A stretch of 64,000 bases of DNA. It comes from CAYXDO01 sp964463485 (lineage in GTDB: Bacteria > Myxococcota > Kuafuiibacteriia > Kuafuiibacteriales > Kuafuiibacteriaceae). Made by a program: the position numbers and the translations under genes. The stretch is taken from positions 37,184-101,183 of the forward strand of contig CAYXDO010000018.1 in the NCBI GenBank assembly GCA_964463485.1, read 5' to 3'. Below, piece by piece: positions 14,971 through 25,600 of this stretch (positions within the stretch are counted from its first letter, which is position 1; the number at the start of each line of letters is the position of its first letter). The notes beneath the pieces are model-generated. The model was given only the letters and a program-made list of their open reading frames with translations. It was not told the origin of the DNA and ran no database searches.

Positions 14971-17900
14971 TTGTTGCGAACAAGAACCCACCGGCAAAGG
15001 CAGCCCGCGATTCCACTGGGCAGCCAATCAGTTCGCTATTCACCACGCCCGCTCGCTACCTGCGGAGCGTACATCTCGAGCGAGATTTCCACGATCCGAA
15101 CGTCCTCCGACAGTACGTTCTGACCGACAGCATGAGGCGACCCTTCGAGCGAATTATTGAGGGCGTTCGCAGCGGGTCGACGCGCAGAGCGTGGCGCATC
15201 ACGGGTGACTTCGGAACGGGCAAATCGTCCTTCGCGCTCGCGCTCGCACATCTGCTTCGAAGTCCAAAGCCTGTGAGAGAGGCCAAGGAATTGTTTGCCA
15301 GGCTAAAACTCAACCCGCCTGGAAAGCCATTCTTACCTGTTCTAGTCACCGGCCGCAGAGAGCAGCTCGTCCCGGCGATTGCGGAAGCCGCAGGGCGCTG
15401 CGCCGCCGAGCTCCGGATTTCCGATCGGGAGACAAATGGGCACTTCCGCAATGCACGCACTGGCGACGTCGGCGCGTTGCTAAAGGGTCTCTCATCCCTC
15501 GCTGAGAAAGTCGGCGGCGTCTTGTTGGTGCTCGACGAATTGGGTAAATTCTTGGAGCACGCGGCCGCACATTCAGAGCACGACGACGTCTATGCCCTGC
15601 AGCAGCTCGCCGAGCAGGCCAGCAGAAGCGCAGCAACCCCAATTTTGCTCCTAGGACTCCTTCATCAGGGGTTTCAAGCGTACGCCGATCCGCTGCCAAC
15701 GGAAGCGCGATTAGAATGGGAAAAGGTGGCGGGAAGGTTCGAAGAACTAGCGTTCGACCAGCCGCTGCCGCACACAATGGCCCTCGCTGCCGCGGCGCTT
15801 GGGTTGCGCACATCCCACCTACCGCCACGCACTCTTGAGGTCCTTCGTCGCCTTGTGCGTCGGGCGCTGGACTGCGGGTGGACGCAACCCAACTCGAGTG
15901 ATGCCTACGCGGCGGTGTACCCGCTACATCCGACCGTACTGCCCGTACTTGTGCGATTCTTCGCTCGTTTTGGACAGCACGAACGCTCGCTGTACAACTT
16001 TCTGCTCTCCCACGATGTGGGTGCGCTGCAGGACTTTTCGCTCCGTCCTGCGACTGCGTGCAGTTGGTACACCATCGCCGACTTCTACGAGTACGTCCGA
16101 GCTGCGTTCGGCCACTCACTGGGTGGTGGTAGCTATCGGAGCTACTGGTCGCGCCTCGTGGATACGATCGACGGCATCCCGGATCTCAAAGACGACGAGG
16201 CCAGGGTACTCCGCGCGGTGGCTCTGCTGAACGTCGTCGACGCAGAGCACATGCGTGCAGACCCCGCAATGATCGCCGCAGCTCTGTGGAAGGGAGAAGA
16301 GGACCGCGTGGCGGCAGCTATCGACGCCTTGCGCACACGAGGCGTTTTGTTCGCCCGCCCCAGTGGTGACCTGCGTCTCTGGCCCGCCACGAGCCCAAAC
16401 CTCCACGATATCCGCGAAGACGCCATCAAGGCGCTCGGTCTGCCGGAGCCAGTCAGCAGGCAGGTGCCTCATCTTCTGGCGGCACCACCAATTCTGGCTC
16501 GCCGCCATGCAATCGAGACCGGGACCTTGCGGTATTTCGATGTCCGTTATGTTACACCAGAGGTGCTCGTTGAGAGTGCAGCCTCGACTTCGGCCGATGG
16601 TCTGCTCCTGGCGGCGCTCTGCGAGACCGAGGAGGATCGGACCCGCGCGGTCGCGGAGGCGAAGAAGTTGCGGCTCCAGCACGCGCTCGTATGCCTTTCT
16701 TCTCCTCTGGGGATTTTGCAGCGCGACCTTCATGAGGTCCGCGTCTGGCAATGGGTGCTGGATCATACCCCGGAACTAGCTCAGGATTCGTATGCCAGGG
16801 CAGAAGCGTCTCGATTCCACGCAAACGCGTTACGGACGCTGAGCCGCCGCCTCACGGAGTGCTTGCCTGTCAGGCTTGCCTCAGCGCCGAAAGCCTCTTG
16901 GTTCTATCGCGGCGAACAAATCGCGCTTCCGCCGCAGGGCGTAACGGCCTTCCTGTCCAGGATCTGCGAAGACGCCTATCCAGAGGCGCCGCGGATTTCG
17001 CATGACTTACTAAATCGGCAGGCACTGAGTTCGGCAGGTGCAGCCGCACGTAGTCGCCTGATTGAGAGGATGTTCACGCACGCAGAGCAGCCTGATCTCG
17101 GCCTTGACCCGACCAAAGCCCCACCGGAACGGAGCATGTACCTGAGTGTCCTATTGCGCGGACGCGTGCACCGAGAAATCTCGCCGGGACGTTTCGGCAT
17201 CGCTCTTCCGATTGAAAATGATGACCCTCTTCACCTGTTTCCAGCGCTCGAATACATGCGAAAAATGCTCGTGTTCGATCCGGACGCTCGGTGCTCGGTC
17301 GAATCGATGCTGCGGGGCCTGTCGGCTCCGCCGTTCGGAGTGCGAGCCGGTGTGGCTGTCGTCCTGCTTGCAATTCTTCTCACGGCTCACGGACACGAGA
17401 TTGCGATCTACGAAGATGGAACCTTCATACCGCGGATGGACGCCGCGGCGTTCCTCCGTCTCACAAAGGCGCCTACAACTTTTCACCTCCAATGGGCCGC
17501 TATTAGTGGCGTCCGCGCAGCTGTTTTCGCTCGTCTCGCGGAAGTGTTTGCAACGCGTGCTACCACCGACGGTCTGCTCGATGTAGTCACGCCACTGTGC
17601 GTGTTCGTGGCTCAACAGTTGCCAGAGCATGCCCGGCGTACGCACGCGATTAGCGAGATCGCGATCCGCGTTCGCGAGGCTCTCACGACGGCGCACGATC
17701 CCGCCGCGATGCTCTTCAGAGACCTACCTCATGCATGCGGTTTTGCTCCCTTCGGTACCCAGGACGAACCGGACGCGGCCACAATCAGTGGTTACGTAAC
17801 CGCACTCCAAAGGGCGATCGAAGAGCTCCGTGCGGCCTATCCGTTGCTGCTTCGTAGAATCGAAGGAATGCTTCTGGAGCAACTTCGGATCGCTCAGCCA

Positions 17901-18374
17901 ATCCATCGCGAGAAGCTCGCGAAGACAGCCTCGGGCGTGGCCCTCCGTGCGACTCACGACTTAGCGCTCAAGGCGTTTGCGCTTCGGCTCGCAGACCACC
18001 GGCTTCCATCAGATCCGTGGCTTGAGGCCGTGGGCAGCACCGTCATCGCGAAGCCTCCGCGAAAGTGGCTCGATGTCGATGAGGAGCGGTTCCGGGTGGA
18101 TCTGGCGGGCCTCGTAGAACGTTATCGTCGGCTTCAGCAGCTGGACGCACTTGTGACGAGTGATACACCGGTGGCGTTCCACATTGGTCTCATGAGCCTG
18201 GACGGCGCCTCTCGGGAGCAGGTTGTCGAGCTTCTCCCGGGGCAGCAAGGCGCCTTGACTGCGAGCTTGGAGGAGTTCGCGCGGGTGCTGCCCCAGGATC
18301 GCATGGTACGATTGTTGGCTCTCTCGAAGCTCCTCTGGGACGAACTCCGAGCGCCAGGGGCAGAAGTCAAGTGA
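14967..18374 (+). CDS. sspC: Large P-loop ATPase, SspC
   Basis: 1135 residues from GTG 14967. Walker A GDFGTGKS (80-87) and Walker B VLLVLDE (185-191) with GKFLEHA after it mark an AAA/STAND-like ATPase; the remaining 900 residues are helical with no other recognised domain. SspC supplies the ATPase activity of the SspABCD modification complex. It sits between sspB and sspD, with GTGA overlaps on both sides, giving a strictly coupled four-gene unit. Motifs and frame are intact. Confidence 0.82.
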   Translation: MIVANKNPPAKAARDSTGQPISSLFTTPARYLRSVHLERDFHDPNVLRQYVLTDSMRRPFERIIEGVRSGSTRRAWRITGDFGTGKSSFALALAHLLRSPKPVREAKELFARLKLNPPGKPFLPVLVTGRREQLVPAIAEAAGRCAAELRISDRETNGHFRNARTGDVGALLKGLSSLAEKVGGVLLVLDELGKFLEHAAAHSEHDDVYALQQLAEQASRSAATPILLLGLLHQGFQAYADPLPTEARLEWEKVAGRFEELAFDQPLPHTMALAAAALGLRTSHLPPRTLEVLRRLVRRALDCGWTQPNSSDAYAAVYPLHPTVLPVLVRFFARFGQHERSLYNFLLSHDVGALQDFSLRPATACSWYTIADFYEYVRAAFGHSLGGGSYRSYWSRLVDTIDGIPDLKDDEARVLRAVALLNVVDAEHMRADPAMIAAALWKGEEDRVAAAIDALRTRGVLFARPSGDLRLWPATSPNLHDIREDAIKALGLPEPVSRQVPHLLAAPPILARRHAIETGTLRYFDVRYVTPEVLVESAASTSADGLLLAALCETEEDRTRAVAEAKKLRLQHALVCLSSPLGILQRDLHEVRVWQWVLDHTPELAQDSYARAEASRFHANALRTLSRRLTECLPVRLASAPKASWFYRGEQIALPPQGVTAFLSRICEDAYPEAPRISHDLLNRQALSSAGAAARSRLIERMFTHAEQPDLGLDPTKAPPERSMYLSVLLRGRVHREISPGRFGIALPIENDDPLHLFPALEYMRKMLVFDPDARCSVESMLRGLSAPPFGVRAGVAVVLLAILLTAHGHEIAIYEDGTFIPRMDAAAFLRLTKAPTTFHLQWAAISGVRAAVFARLAEVFATRATTDGLLDVVTPLCVFVAQQLPEHARRTHAISEIAIRVREALTTAHDPAAMLFRDLPHACGFAPFGTQDEPDAATISGYVTALQRAIEELRAAYPLLLRRIEGMLLEQLRIAQPIHREKLAKTASGVALRATHDLALKAFALRLADHRLPSDPWLEAVGSTVIAKPPRKWLDVDEERFRVDLAGLVERYRRLQQLDALVTSDTPVAFHIGLMSLDGASREQVVELLPGQQGALTASLEEFARVLPQDRMVRLLALSKLLWDELRAPGAEVK

Positions 18375-19180
18375 CTGCGGTACGGCACATTCTTAGCCTC
18401 TCCGGCGGCAAGGACAGCGCAGCGCTGGCGATCTATATGCGCGACCGCGTAGCTGAGATGGAGTACATCTTTCACGATACCGACAAGGAACTTCCAGAAA
18501 CAATGGAGTACCTGGGTCGGCTCGAGGCCATTCTGGGCCGACCCATTACCCGCACCTCCCCAACCGACACGTTCGATCATTGGCTGAAAGTCTACGGAGA
18601 CATGATCCCCTCCAACTCGCGCCGGTGGTGTACCCGCAGGTTGAAGCTCAAGCCATTTGAAGATTACGTAGGTGATGATCCGGTGGTGAACTACATCGGC
18701 CTCCGCGCCGATGAACGACGGACCGGGTACATCAGCACGAAACCCAACATCACCGCTCGTTACCCGTTCCAGGAAGATGGCTTGGTCCGGGCAGACATTA
18801 TCCGTATCCTTGAGGAGAGTGGGCTCGGGCTACCCCAGTACATGGACTGGGGCCGCACCAGAAGCGGCTGCTACTTCTGCTTCTATCAACAGCGAATTGA
18901 GTGGGTGCGCCTGAAACAAGTACATCCAGAGCTGTTCGACAAGGCAAAGGAGTATGAACGGCGCAGCATTGAGCGTACGAAGGGCTTTACATGGACTCAG
19001 GGTGAAACACTAGAGGAGTTGGAGCGTCCGGACCGGATGCAACAGATCACCCGTGAGTGGGAAGCCAGTCAGGAGCGGAAAAAGGCAAATCGCAAGAATC
19101 GCACCCTTGCGGAAACTATTGGTGGATATGTCGACGACGAGCCGCATGAGCGCGATGGTTGCTTGATTTGCAGCATCTGA
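18371..19180 (+). CDS. sspD: PAPS-reductase/ATP-pyrophosphatase-like sulfur transferase, SspD
   Basis: 269 residues from GTG 18371. The PP-loop motif SGGKDS is at 11-16 and YIFHDTDKELPET follows, as in PAPS reductase and DndC. Cysteines at about 87 (RRWCTRR), 167 and 170 (CYFC), and 264 and 267 (CLIC) could hold an iron-sulfur cluster or carry persulfide. It is expected to adenylate the DNA backbone phosphate and insert sulfur received from SspA. It is much shorter than typical DndC (about 500 residues), consistent with the Ssp type. An RBS-like GAGGTTGAA follows its stop, before the next gene. Confidence 0.85.
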   Translation: MTAVRHILSLSGGKDSAALAIYMRDRVAEMEYIFHDTDKELPETMEYLGRLEAILGRPITRTSPTDTFDHWLKVYGDMIPSNSRRWCTRRLKLKPFEDYVGDDPVVNYIGLRADERRTGYISTKPNITARYPFQEDGLVRADIIRILEESGLGLPQYMDWGRTRSGCYFCFYQQRIEWVRLKQVHPELFDKAKEYERRSIERTKGFTWTQGETLEELERPDRMQQITREWEASQERKKANRKNRTLAETIGGYVDDEPHERDGCLICSI

Positions 19181-19187
19181 GGTTGAA

Positions 19188-21077
19188 ATGACCGCCGACC
19201 AACTCAATACGCCCGTGCACTGGATCCAGTTTCTCAGGCAATACGGACCCCTGCCATCGAACGAGAATCAGTATGACGAGCACATCCTCAAGGCCGCTCG
19301 ACGCCTTCGGGTGGATCCGCTCTGCTTCGAGCACCCCGCGCAATCTGAGGTGATCGCGGCGATTACGAAAGGAAGTCCATGCTCGGTCGTGCTCACCGGG
19401 ACGGCTGGGGACGGAAAGACACATCTTTGTCGACAGATCTGGGAGCACCTGAGCGGTGACGCAGGCGCATGGGCATCGAAGAGCCCCTATCTGAGTACAC
19501 CACTGCCCGTTATCTCGCCGAATGCGGACGTTGGGCCGCGAAATCTCCACGTGATTCGCGACCTCAGTGCTTTTGTTCCGCACCGTGGCCAAGAGTGGGC
19601 GTCGGACAGAGCTCAACTTCTGGATCGGTTCAGCAAGGCAGTCTTCCGGCCGTCTGAGGAGCCGGATGTCTTCCTGATCGCGGCAAACGATGGGCAGCTC
19701 ACGGAAGCCTGGTCGACGCTTCCGGACGGCCACGAGCGCGTGGTCCAGATGCGAATGCTGCTCGAAGAGTTGCTCGTAGAGGATCAGCAGTCTAAGGATG
19801 GCATTCCACTCCGGTTGTTCAACCTGAGTCGTTGGTCCTCAAGCGAGCTCCTGAACCGAGCCCTCGACGCGCTACTCAACCATCCTGGATGGACGGCGTG
19901 CGGGTCGCTGAATGCGGGGTCAGGTGAGTTTTTCGGTTCCGCGTGCCCCATTCGGGAGAATTATAGAAGGTTGCGCGAACCGCTGATGCAGGCACGGCTC
20001 AAGGCCCTTCTAATGCTCTGCGACTATTGTGGATCACACATTCCGATCCGTCAGATCCTGCTCCTGCTGTCGAACGCAATCCTCGGTCATCCCGACGTGC
20101 GTGACCGTCTAATGACCGCCGCCGACGTGCCCGTTCTGATTAGAGACTGCAAGATCTTCGGAGCGAACGTCTACCGAAACCTATTCGGAGGCAATCTTCG
20201 AGAGTCGCGTCGGGAGGGGACGCTGATTTTTTCCGCGTTCGAGCGATTCGGCATCGGCCAAGAGACCGCGAATCGGATCGACAACCTCCTGATTTTCGGT
20301 TCCGAGGAAGATGTGCTTCGCCCCTACTACGACCGCTATCTCGCAGCTGATTTGTTTTACGGAGCGACCTCGGCTTTTAGAGCCGATCAACGCGAGTACG
20401 TGGAGGGTGGCGACGAGGACGGGGAACGCAACGCTGCGTTTTTGGCGCAGCTTACGGCGCAACGACAGGGTCTTTTCTTCAAGATCTCCGAAGCTGACCT
20501 GAACGACCTTCGATTGTGGGAACTCACCGTCTTCCACTATGCGGGGGAGTATCTCGCTAGGGTCGTGGAGCCACTTGGATCAAAGCGTCCCGTGGACCGT
20601 GGGATCCTTGCACGTTTGGTACGAGGCTTGAATCGCGTGTTCACGGGTCGTCTAGTGACAGACGACCGCGAGTTTCTCCTCGCAACTGATGCAAAAGCGT
20701 CTTTTGGGCGGGTCAGCCAACTCCTGGAGGACAAGATCTCGGTCGCCGTCCGGGGAGAGGAACGAGTCGACCTTGTGTCGCGAGGGCGACTGCCCGTTCT
20801 CCGGGTCCAACTCGCGCGCGACATGCACGAGGAACTCGCCTTACACCTTACGCGATACGAGTTCCTCGTTCGAGTGGCGGATGGAGCGCTGCCCAACTCG
20901 TTCAGCAAGGAATGCTACGAAGACATGCTAGCCTTCAAGTCTCGTCTGCTTCGATCGCTCATGGCGCGGAGGGAACGTGACGGCGACGGCTACGCCAGTG
21001 AGCTGTTCTTTCAAATGCTCGACGTGGACGAGACGGGTCGCGCACGGGTGACGCCCTTGGAGGTGATGGATGCCTGA
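19188..21077 (+). CDS. sspF: P-loop ATPase of the restriction module, SspF/DptF-like
   Basis: 629 residues from ATG 19188. Walker A GTAGDGKT is at 71-78, followed by VIRDLSAF (about 122-129) and DVFLIAANDGQL (about 160-171), where an acidic Walker B/sensor pattern is expected. Length and position fit the first gene of the DndFGH/SspFGH restriction set (DptF family), which degrades or blocks DNA lacking phosphorothioate. It overlaps the next gene by 8 bases. Assignment rests on order and gross motifs; an HMM against DptF (TIGR03238 as I recall) would settle it. Confidence 0.72.
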   Translation: MTADQLNTPVHWIQFLRQYGPLPSNENQYDEHILKAARRLRVDPLCFEHPAQSEVIAAITKGSPCSVVLTGTAGDGKTHLCRQIWEHLSGDAGAWASKSPYLSTPLPVISPNADVGPRNLHVIRDLSAFVPHRGQEWASDRAQLLDRFSKAVFRPSEEPDVFLIAANDGQLTEAWSTLPDGHERVVQMRMLLEELLVEDQQSKDGIPLRLFNLSRWSSSELLNRALDALLNHPGWTACGSLNAGSGEFFGSACPIRENYRRLREPLMQARLKALLMLCDYCGSHIPIRQILLLLSNAILGHPDVRDRLMTAADVPVLIRDCKIFGANVYRNLFGGNLRESRREGTLIFSAFERFGIGQETANRIDNLLIFGSEEDVLRPYYDRYLAADLFYGATSAFRADQREYVEGGDEDGERNAAFLAQLTAQRQGLFFKISEADLNDLRLWELTVFHYAGEYLARVVEPLGSKRPVDRGILARLVRGLNRVFTGRLVTDDREFLLATDAKASFGRVSQLLEDKISVAVRGEERVDLVSRGRLPVLRVQLARDMHEELALHLTRYEFLVRVADGALPNSFSKECYEDMLAFKSRLLRSLMARRERDGDGYASELFFQMLDVDETGRARVTPLEVMDA

Positions 21078-22674
21078 CGCGAACGACCTGTCCGAACTGC
21101 TTCACGTCCCCGATTCACTTCGGTCGCGAAGGAGCGTCGATTCGCGCAACCCGCGTTCCGATCATCGGAATGCGAGTCCATGGCTTGACGAATATATGTG
21201 GGGGCACCGCCTCTTCGACTCGCAAAGCCCGTGGCTGATCTTCCTCGAATTCCTCAGTGTCGCGGAAGGATTGTCAGACGACGCCCGTCTCCTCACGAAC
21301 GACGCCCCATACCCGCTCACATTCAAGCCCGCGCAACGCATGTACCTACGGAACATCCTTTTCAGCAGCGACGAAGCGATGCGCAACGCGACAGAAGAAC
21401 CAGAGGCGCGGGGGTGGGATACGTTCATCTCCCAAATGGAAGAGAACGCCCTGGGCATCCCAGTTCCTGTCAGCTTCGCTTACCTACGCACTCACTTCAG
21501 CTCATTCGCCGACTTCTCCCAGGTTCTCAGACTCCTCCGAGCATCAACAGTGGAGCGCGAATCGAACAAGCGCTGGTCGTCTCGGTTCTTGTTCCCGTTT
21601 GGACCGCACTCCGTGTATGAGGATCTGAACGTCAAACCGAATAAGGGTGCGCCCAGCCGTGAGTACATCAACTTCGGCCGAACGGGCGAGCTTATGTACC
21701 TGATGATCGCGCGCTCGGGGCTGCGCGAACGGCTGGAACCGATCGTCGGCCAGATGGTTCGACCCGGGCTTCGGTGGGACCGACTAGTCTCGTTCCTCGA
21801 GCCTCCGGGTGGGGATCCCAGGCGCGAAACGCGGGGCCTCTCTTACCTCCCGTACAGCAACCACCCCATTTTTGATGCGCTGGCCCAAGACTGGGTCAGC
21901 ATTTCCGAGCTGAAGCTCCCTACGTATGACAAGTATCCTCATCTTGTAACGCTCGGCTCGCTCCACCTCGTTCGGTACTTTCTCACGATCGCTGCGGCTT
22001 GGGACGACCAGGGCGACGGGATAGGCAATCCCTCGATTGTGTGCGAGATTATTGCGCCCAGGAAGACGCTGGTACGAGAACTATCGCTCCAGAGCTTCGG
22101 ATTCAATGATGGGCTCTCTACAGCGGCAATCGAGCGGACCGTCTCAAAGATCGAGCAGACGGCCGCGTGGAACAATGCCGCGGTGAACGGGTACGGGGAG
22201 TGCCTCCGACTCCTGATCGATGCTCTGAACTGGGATGCGGGTACATACTCAGCCTCGAACCAGCCGGCAGATCTTCTGAATGGCCTCAAGACAGAAGCTC
22301 GTCGTCGGCATCGTCAGTACCTTGCTCAGTTCCACCGATCAGTGGGGAGGGCGATCGGACTCGTCTCTCGCCGGGCAACCAACCGCTTCCGGTATGCCCC
22401 CACCGACGAACTGATGAAGACTCTTCTGTTGGCTGCGGTGCCTCACCGGATGGAGTTTGGGGAGTTTCTGCGTGAGCTCCACGTCCGCTATGGGCTTGTC
22501 GTCGGGCCGCGCGAGGCTGCGGTCGCGCTAGATCGCGAAGACTTCGATCAGAAGGCGTTCCAAGCTAACGCAGTGCGTCTCGAGGAGCGGCTCGCAAGTC
22601 TTGGGCTGCTCCGACGCTTGTCAGATGCATGCGCGTACGTGATCAATCCTTACGCGGCGGATGTCGGGAGGTAG
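21070..22674 (+). CDS. sspG: Restriction-module protein, SspG/DptG-like
   Basis: 534 residues from ATG 21070. No nucleotide-binding motif is visible. The N-terminal segment PWLDEYMWGHRLFDSQSPWL then IFLEFLSVAEGL, and the central EYINFGRTGELMYLMIARSG, look like conserved structural elements. It sits between a DptF-like ATPase and a DptH-like FtsK ATPase, which is the place of DptG/SspG, a poorly characterised partner in the restriction complex. Assigned mainly by synteny and length. A 3-base gap separates it from the next ATG. Confidence 0.65.
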   Translation: MPDANDLSELLHVPDSLRSRRSVDSRNPRSDHRNASPWLDEYMWGHRLFDSQSPWLIFLEFLSVAEGLSDDARLLTNDAPYPLTFKPAQRMYLRNILFSSDEAMRNATEEPEARGWDTFISQMEENALGIPVPVSFAYLRTHFSSFADFSQVLRLLRASTVERESNKRWSSRFLFPFGPHSVYEDLNVKPNKGAPSREYINFGRTGELMYLMIARSGLRERLEPIVGQMVRPGLRWDRLVSFLEPPGGDPRRETRGLSYLPYSNHPIFDALAQDWVSISELKLPTYDKYPHLVTLGSLHLVRYFLTIAAAWDDQGDGIGNPSIVCEIIAPRKTLVRELSLQSFGFNDGLSTAAIERTVSKIEQTAAWNNAAVNGYGECLRLLIDALNWDAGTYSASNQPADLLNGLKTEARRRHRQYLAQFHRSVGRAIGLVSRRATNRFRYAPTDELMKTLLLAAVPHRMEFGEFLRELHVRYGLVVGPREAAVALDREDFDQKAFQANAVRLEERLASLGLLRRLSDACAYVINPYAADVGR

Positions 22675-22677
22675 ACA

Positions 22678-25600
22678 ATGCTTACGCGTAAGACGCTGAT
22701 CGGTCGCGTCGCTGGCGACTATCTCCACGAGCACATTAACCCACTCACGGGCGGCACCGCCCGCTTCGTGCTGGACCGCCTTTCGCCCGAACAGATGGTC
22801 GCCATCGCCGATACCATCCTGGGAGACGCGGTGCTCCGCGACCGGTTCGAGATCCGCTTGCCGCGGCCGTATCTCGCTCATCTTGGTTTGCCTGAGTCAG
22901 TGCTCACGGACGAAAGGGCAACATTCCACCGCAATGAGGAGACCAGCAAGGCAGCAGTGCTCTTGGCGAACGTGGGGGACGACGAAGAGCAGTCGCTCAA
23001 AGATCTTAGCGGGGTCGGCGCAGCCGACCTCTTGAGCCGTTCGGACCTTTGGGTACGAGTCGCCGCATCAGACCTGCCGATCACGGACGAACAGCGGCGA
23101 TGGTGGATGCGCGCGCTTGATGCGTTGCAGGACCTTCGATTCGTTTCTCTGGACCGTTATGCGAACTACGTAGTGCGAACCCACGCGCACATCCGTGATG
23201 ATGGCCTCCCGTTGGCGGAAGCCCTAGGAGCCGGACTGCCCGCACTCCTGATGCCCCGCCGCACTCACGCATTTCACGAGCTGCCCGAGAAGATGCGCGG
23301 ACGGGTAGCCAAGTGGAAAACTGTCTTCAACCACACGAGCGGCAAGTGTGCACCCTATCTGAGCAAACGGCGTCCAGACGGTACGCTGTTGAGCGACGAC
23401 GACCTTCGCGCCGCGTTCGAGAGGACGAAGGAAGCTATCCCGGACGTGCACCATCCACTGATCGAAGCATTTATCGCCGCGCCCGCCGGATGGACTTCTT
23501 TCTCGGCGCAACTCGCTGAGTGTGAATGGGAGCACGTCAAGCCGTTGTTCGACGGTTTGCAGCGCGAAAAGCTTAACTTGGCGCAGGCCACACTCGCCTT
23601 CTATGACGAGACCGAGCCCGAAAATATCAGTGACGACGAGCGCTCTTACCTTGATCGGCTCCGCGAGCGGAGGACTACCGAACCCTCCGATGACGACCGG
23701 GAGTTCTATGACCGGCATCGCGACGAGCTGCGACAGGATCGCAAACTCAAGTCCTTCTGGGAGAAATTCGTCTACGGGAACCCGAAGGAGGTCACGGACT
23801 TCTTTGCGGGACTGATGCTTTCGTTGGAGGCGTTCGACTGGGACGGATCTAAGACATCTATCGTTTCCCGTAAACTCCGTGTCTCGTGTGACAAGCGGAC
23901 CAAGCGCGATCTATTGCGAGAGTTGAATGCCGATGCAGGTCGCTACTTCGCGACGCGCTACCGCGGAATCAAGGCCGTCCTGGGAAACGATGTGGAGTGG
24001 GATGTCGGATCACTATTCGAATATGACGCGGTTCTGCAGGAAGGGCTCCAGCGGAAGCAAGACGCAAATCTCAGCGAAAAGAAGAGCGCGCTGCAGATCA
24101 AGTTCATCGTAGAGCTTGAGGTGACCACGGCCCAGAACATCGTGGAGCACTATGCGACGCAATTCATCTGGAGGTTTTTCCCGTTATGGATTCTATCGGA
24201 GTTCCCGGGCGATCTGGATCGGCTCGTTCGCCACCCATTCCAAGAAAGTGTCGCTGATCGGGAAACGACGAGCAGCAAAGGCCTGACGCAGAGCGTAGAC
24301 CTTCGCGACGTGAAGACCCTGGTCGCAAGCTACGGGCACGCCCGCGGAACTCTCGTCAGCAAATACGCAAGCGACCGAGACATCAGAACGAGGTGGCAAG
24401 CCAACCTCGGTTCGGCGCGGAATGCGGCCTTGGTCACAGAAGACAACGCAAAGTGCCTGCAGCAGGCTTGGTCCACGTTCGCGGACGCCTATGGCAACGC
24501 GGTCAAGGCATTCGTGACAAGTGGGTTTGTCGCCCCTGAGATCGAGACCCAAGCTGCGGCATATGCTTTCCTAATTGAGGAGGTTCTCTCTCGGGCCCCG
24601 GGCGACCGCAACCGCAACCTGCTCCTGAAACCGTTGCTTCAACTCGGTACTGTTCCTGTCTCTGGTGGTCGCCTTACAGCAATCGTCGCACCTTGGCACC
24701 CTCTCCGGCTTGCATGCATGGCACGAAAGGCTCGTCGATTCGCGTCGACGGTCCGTTCGCTACTGACACCCAGTCCGTCAGAGATAGCGGACATGCGGCT
24801 CTTCTTCCGCGACAAGCACGAAGAGCTCGCGCACCCCTTCAGTCCCGAAGTAACGGCGGTGTTCCAGGGCGATAAGCCGGCCCTTCTTGCCCTCACGGAC
24901 GTGGTCGGCGACTACTCTCTCCATGAAGCGCCGCTTGTGACTCAGCAGGGTCGCGACGAGACGAATGACAACCCGGCAGAGGGCGCCGAGCGCGTCCGCG
25001 AACTGGTCCAGCGCTACATCTCCCTGCAGCCTCATGAGCGGAATAACCTCTCAGTCGTACTCTACAATTGCGACAGCGCCCGGCTTCCCACGGCAGTCGT
25101 GTCAAAACTAAGCGCACTCAGCGAAGGGGAGGACGATGCCCGCTGTCAGGTCATTCTTCGACATCGGGACAGCAAGCGCCTCCGACACCTCTATGAGCAA
25201 ATCGTGGAGGGCAGCGGTGAGTTCGATGCATTTGTCGCAAGCGAGACTACGCGGGATTTCATGGCCCGGCTTCGCATCGGAATCATGGCCGATCAGGCTC
25301 CACCTCCCGACCCGCGGGACGGTCGACCCGAAGACATCGTCTTCCTCCAGGACGTGATCGCCCGACATGCAGAGTTGCAATGGTTCCCGTTTACGGCGGA
25401 TGCCACTGATCCCCTGGCGCTGAACCCCGCACAGTGGTCGCGGCGTCGGCCCATTAACGTCGGCGACATGAAGAGCGTCGTGTACCTGACGTGTCCCTCG
25501 CAAACTCGAGACGGGTGGGCGTACCTCGCCGCGATCGCTTCGTTCCACGGATATGAAGGTAGCGACCGCCTGCGTCACCTTCCTGCGCGTCAGCTCGACT

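Noticed and set aside
12836..19180. Dnd-type (DndABCDE) modification cluster
   Set aside because: No DndB, DndD-like SMC ATPase or small DndE; the DUF4007 protein, 1135-residue ATPase and short PAPS-reductase-like protein fit SspABCD.
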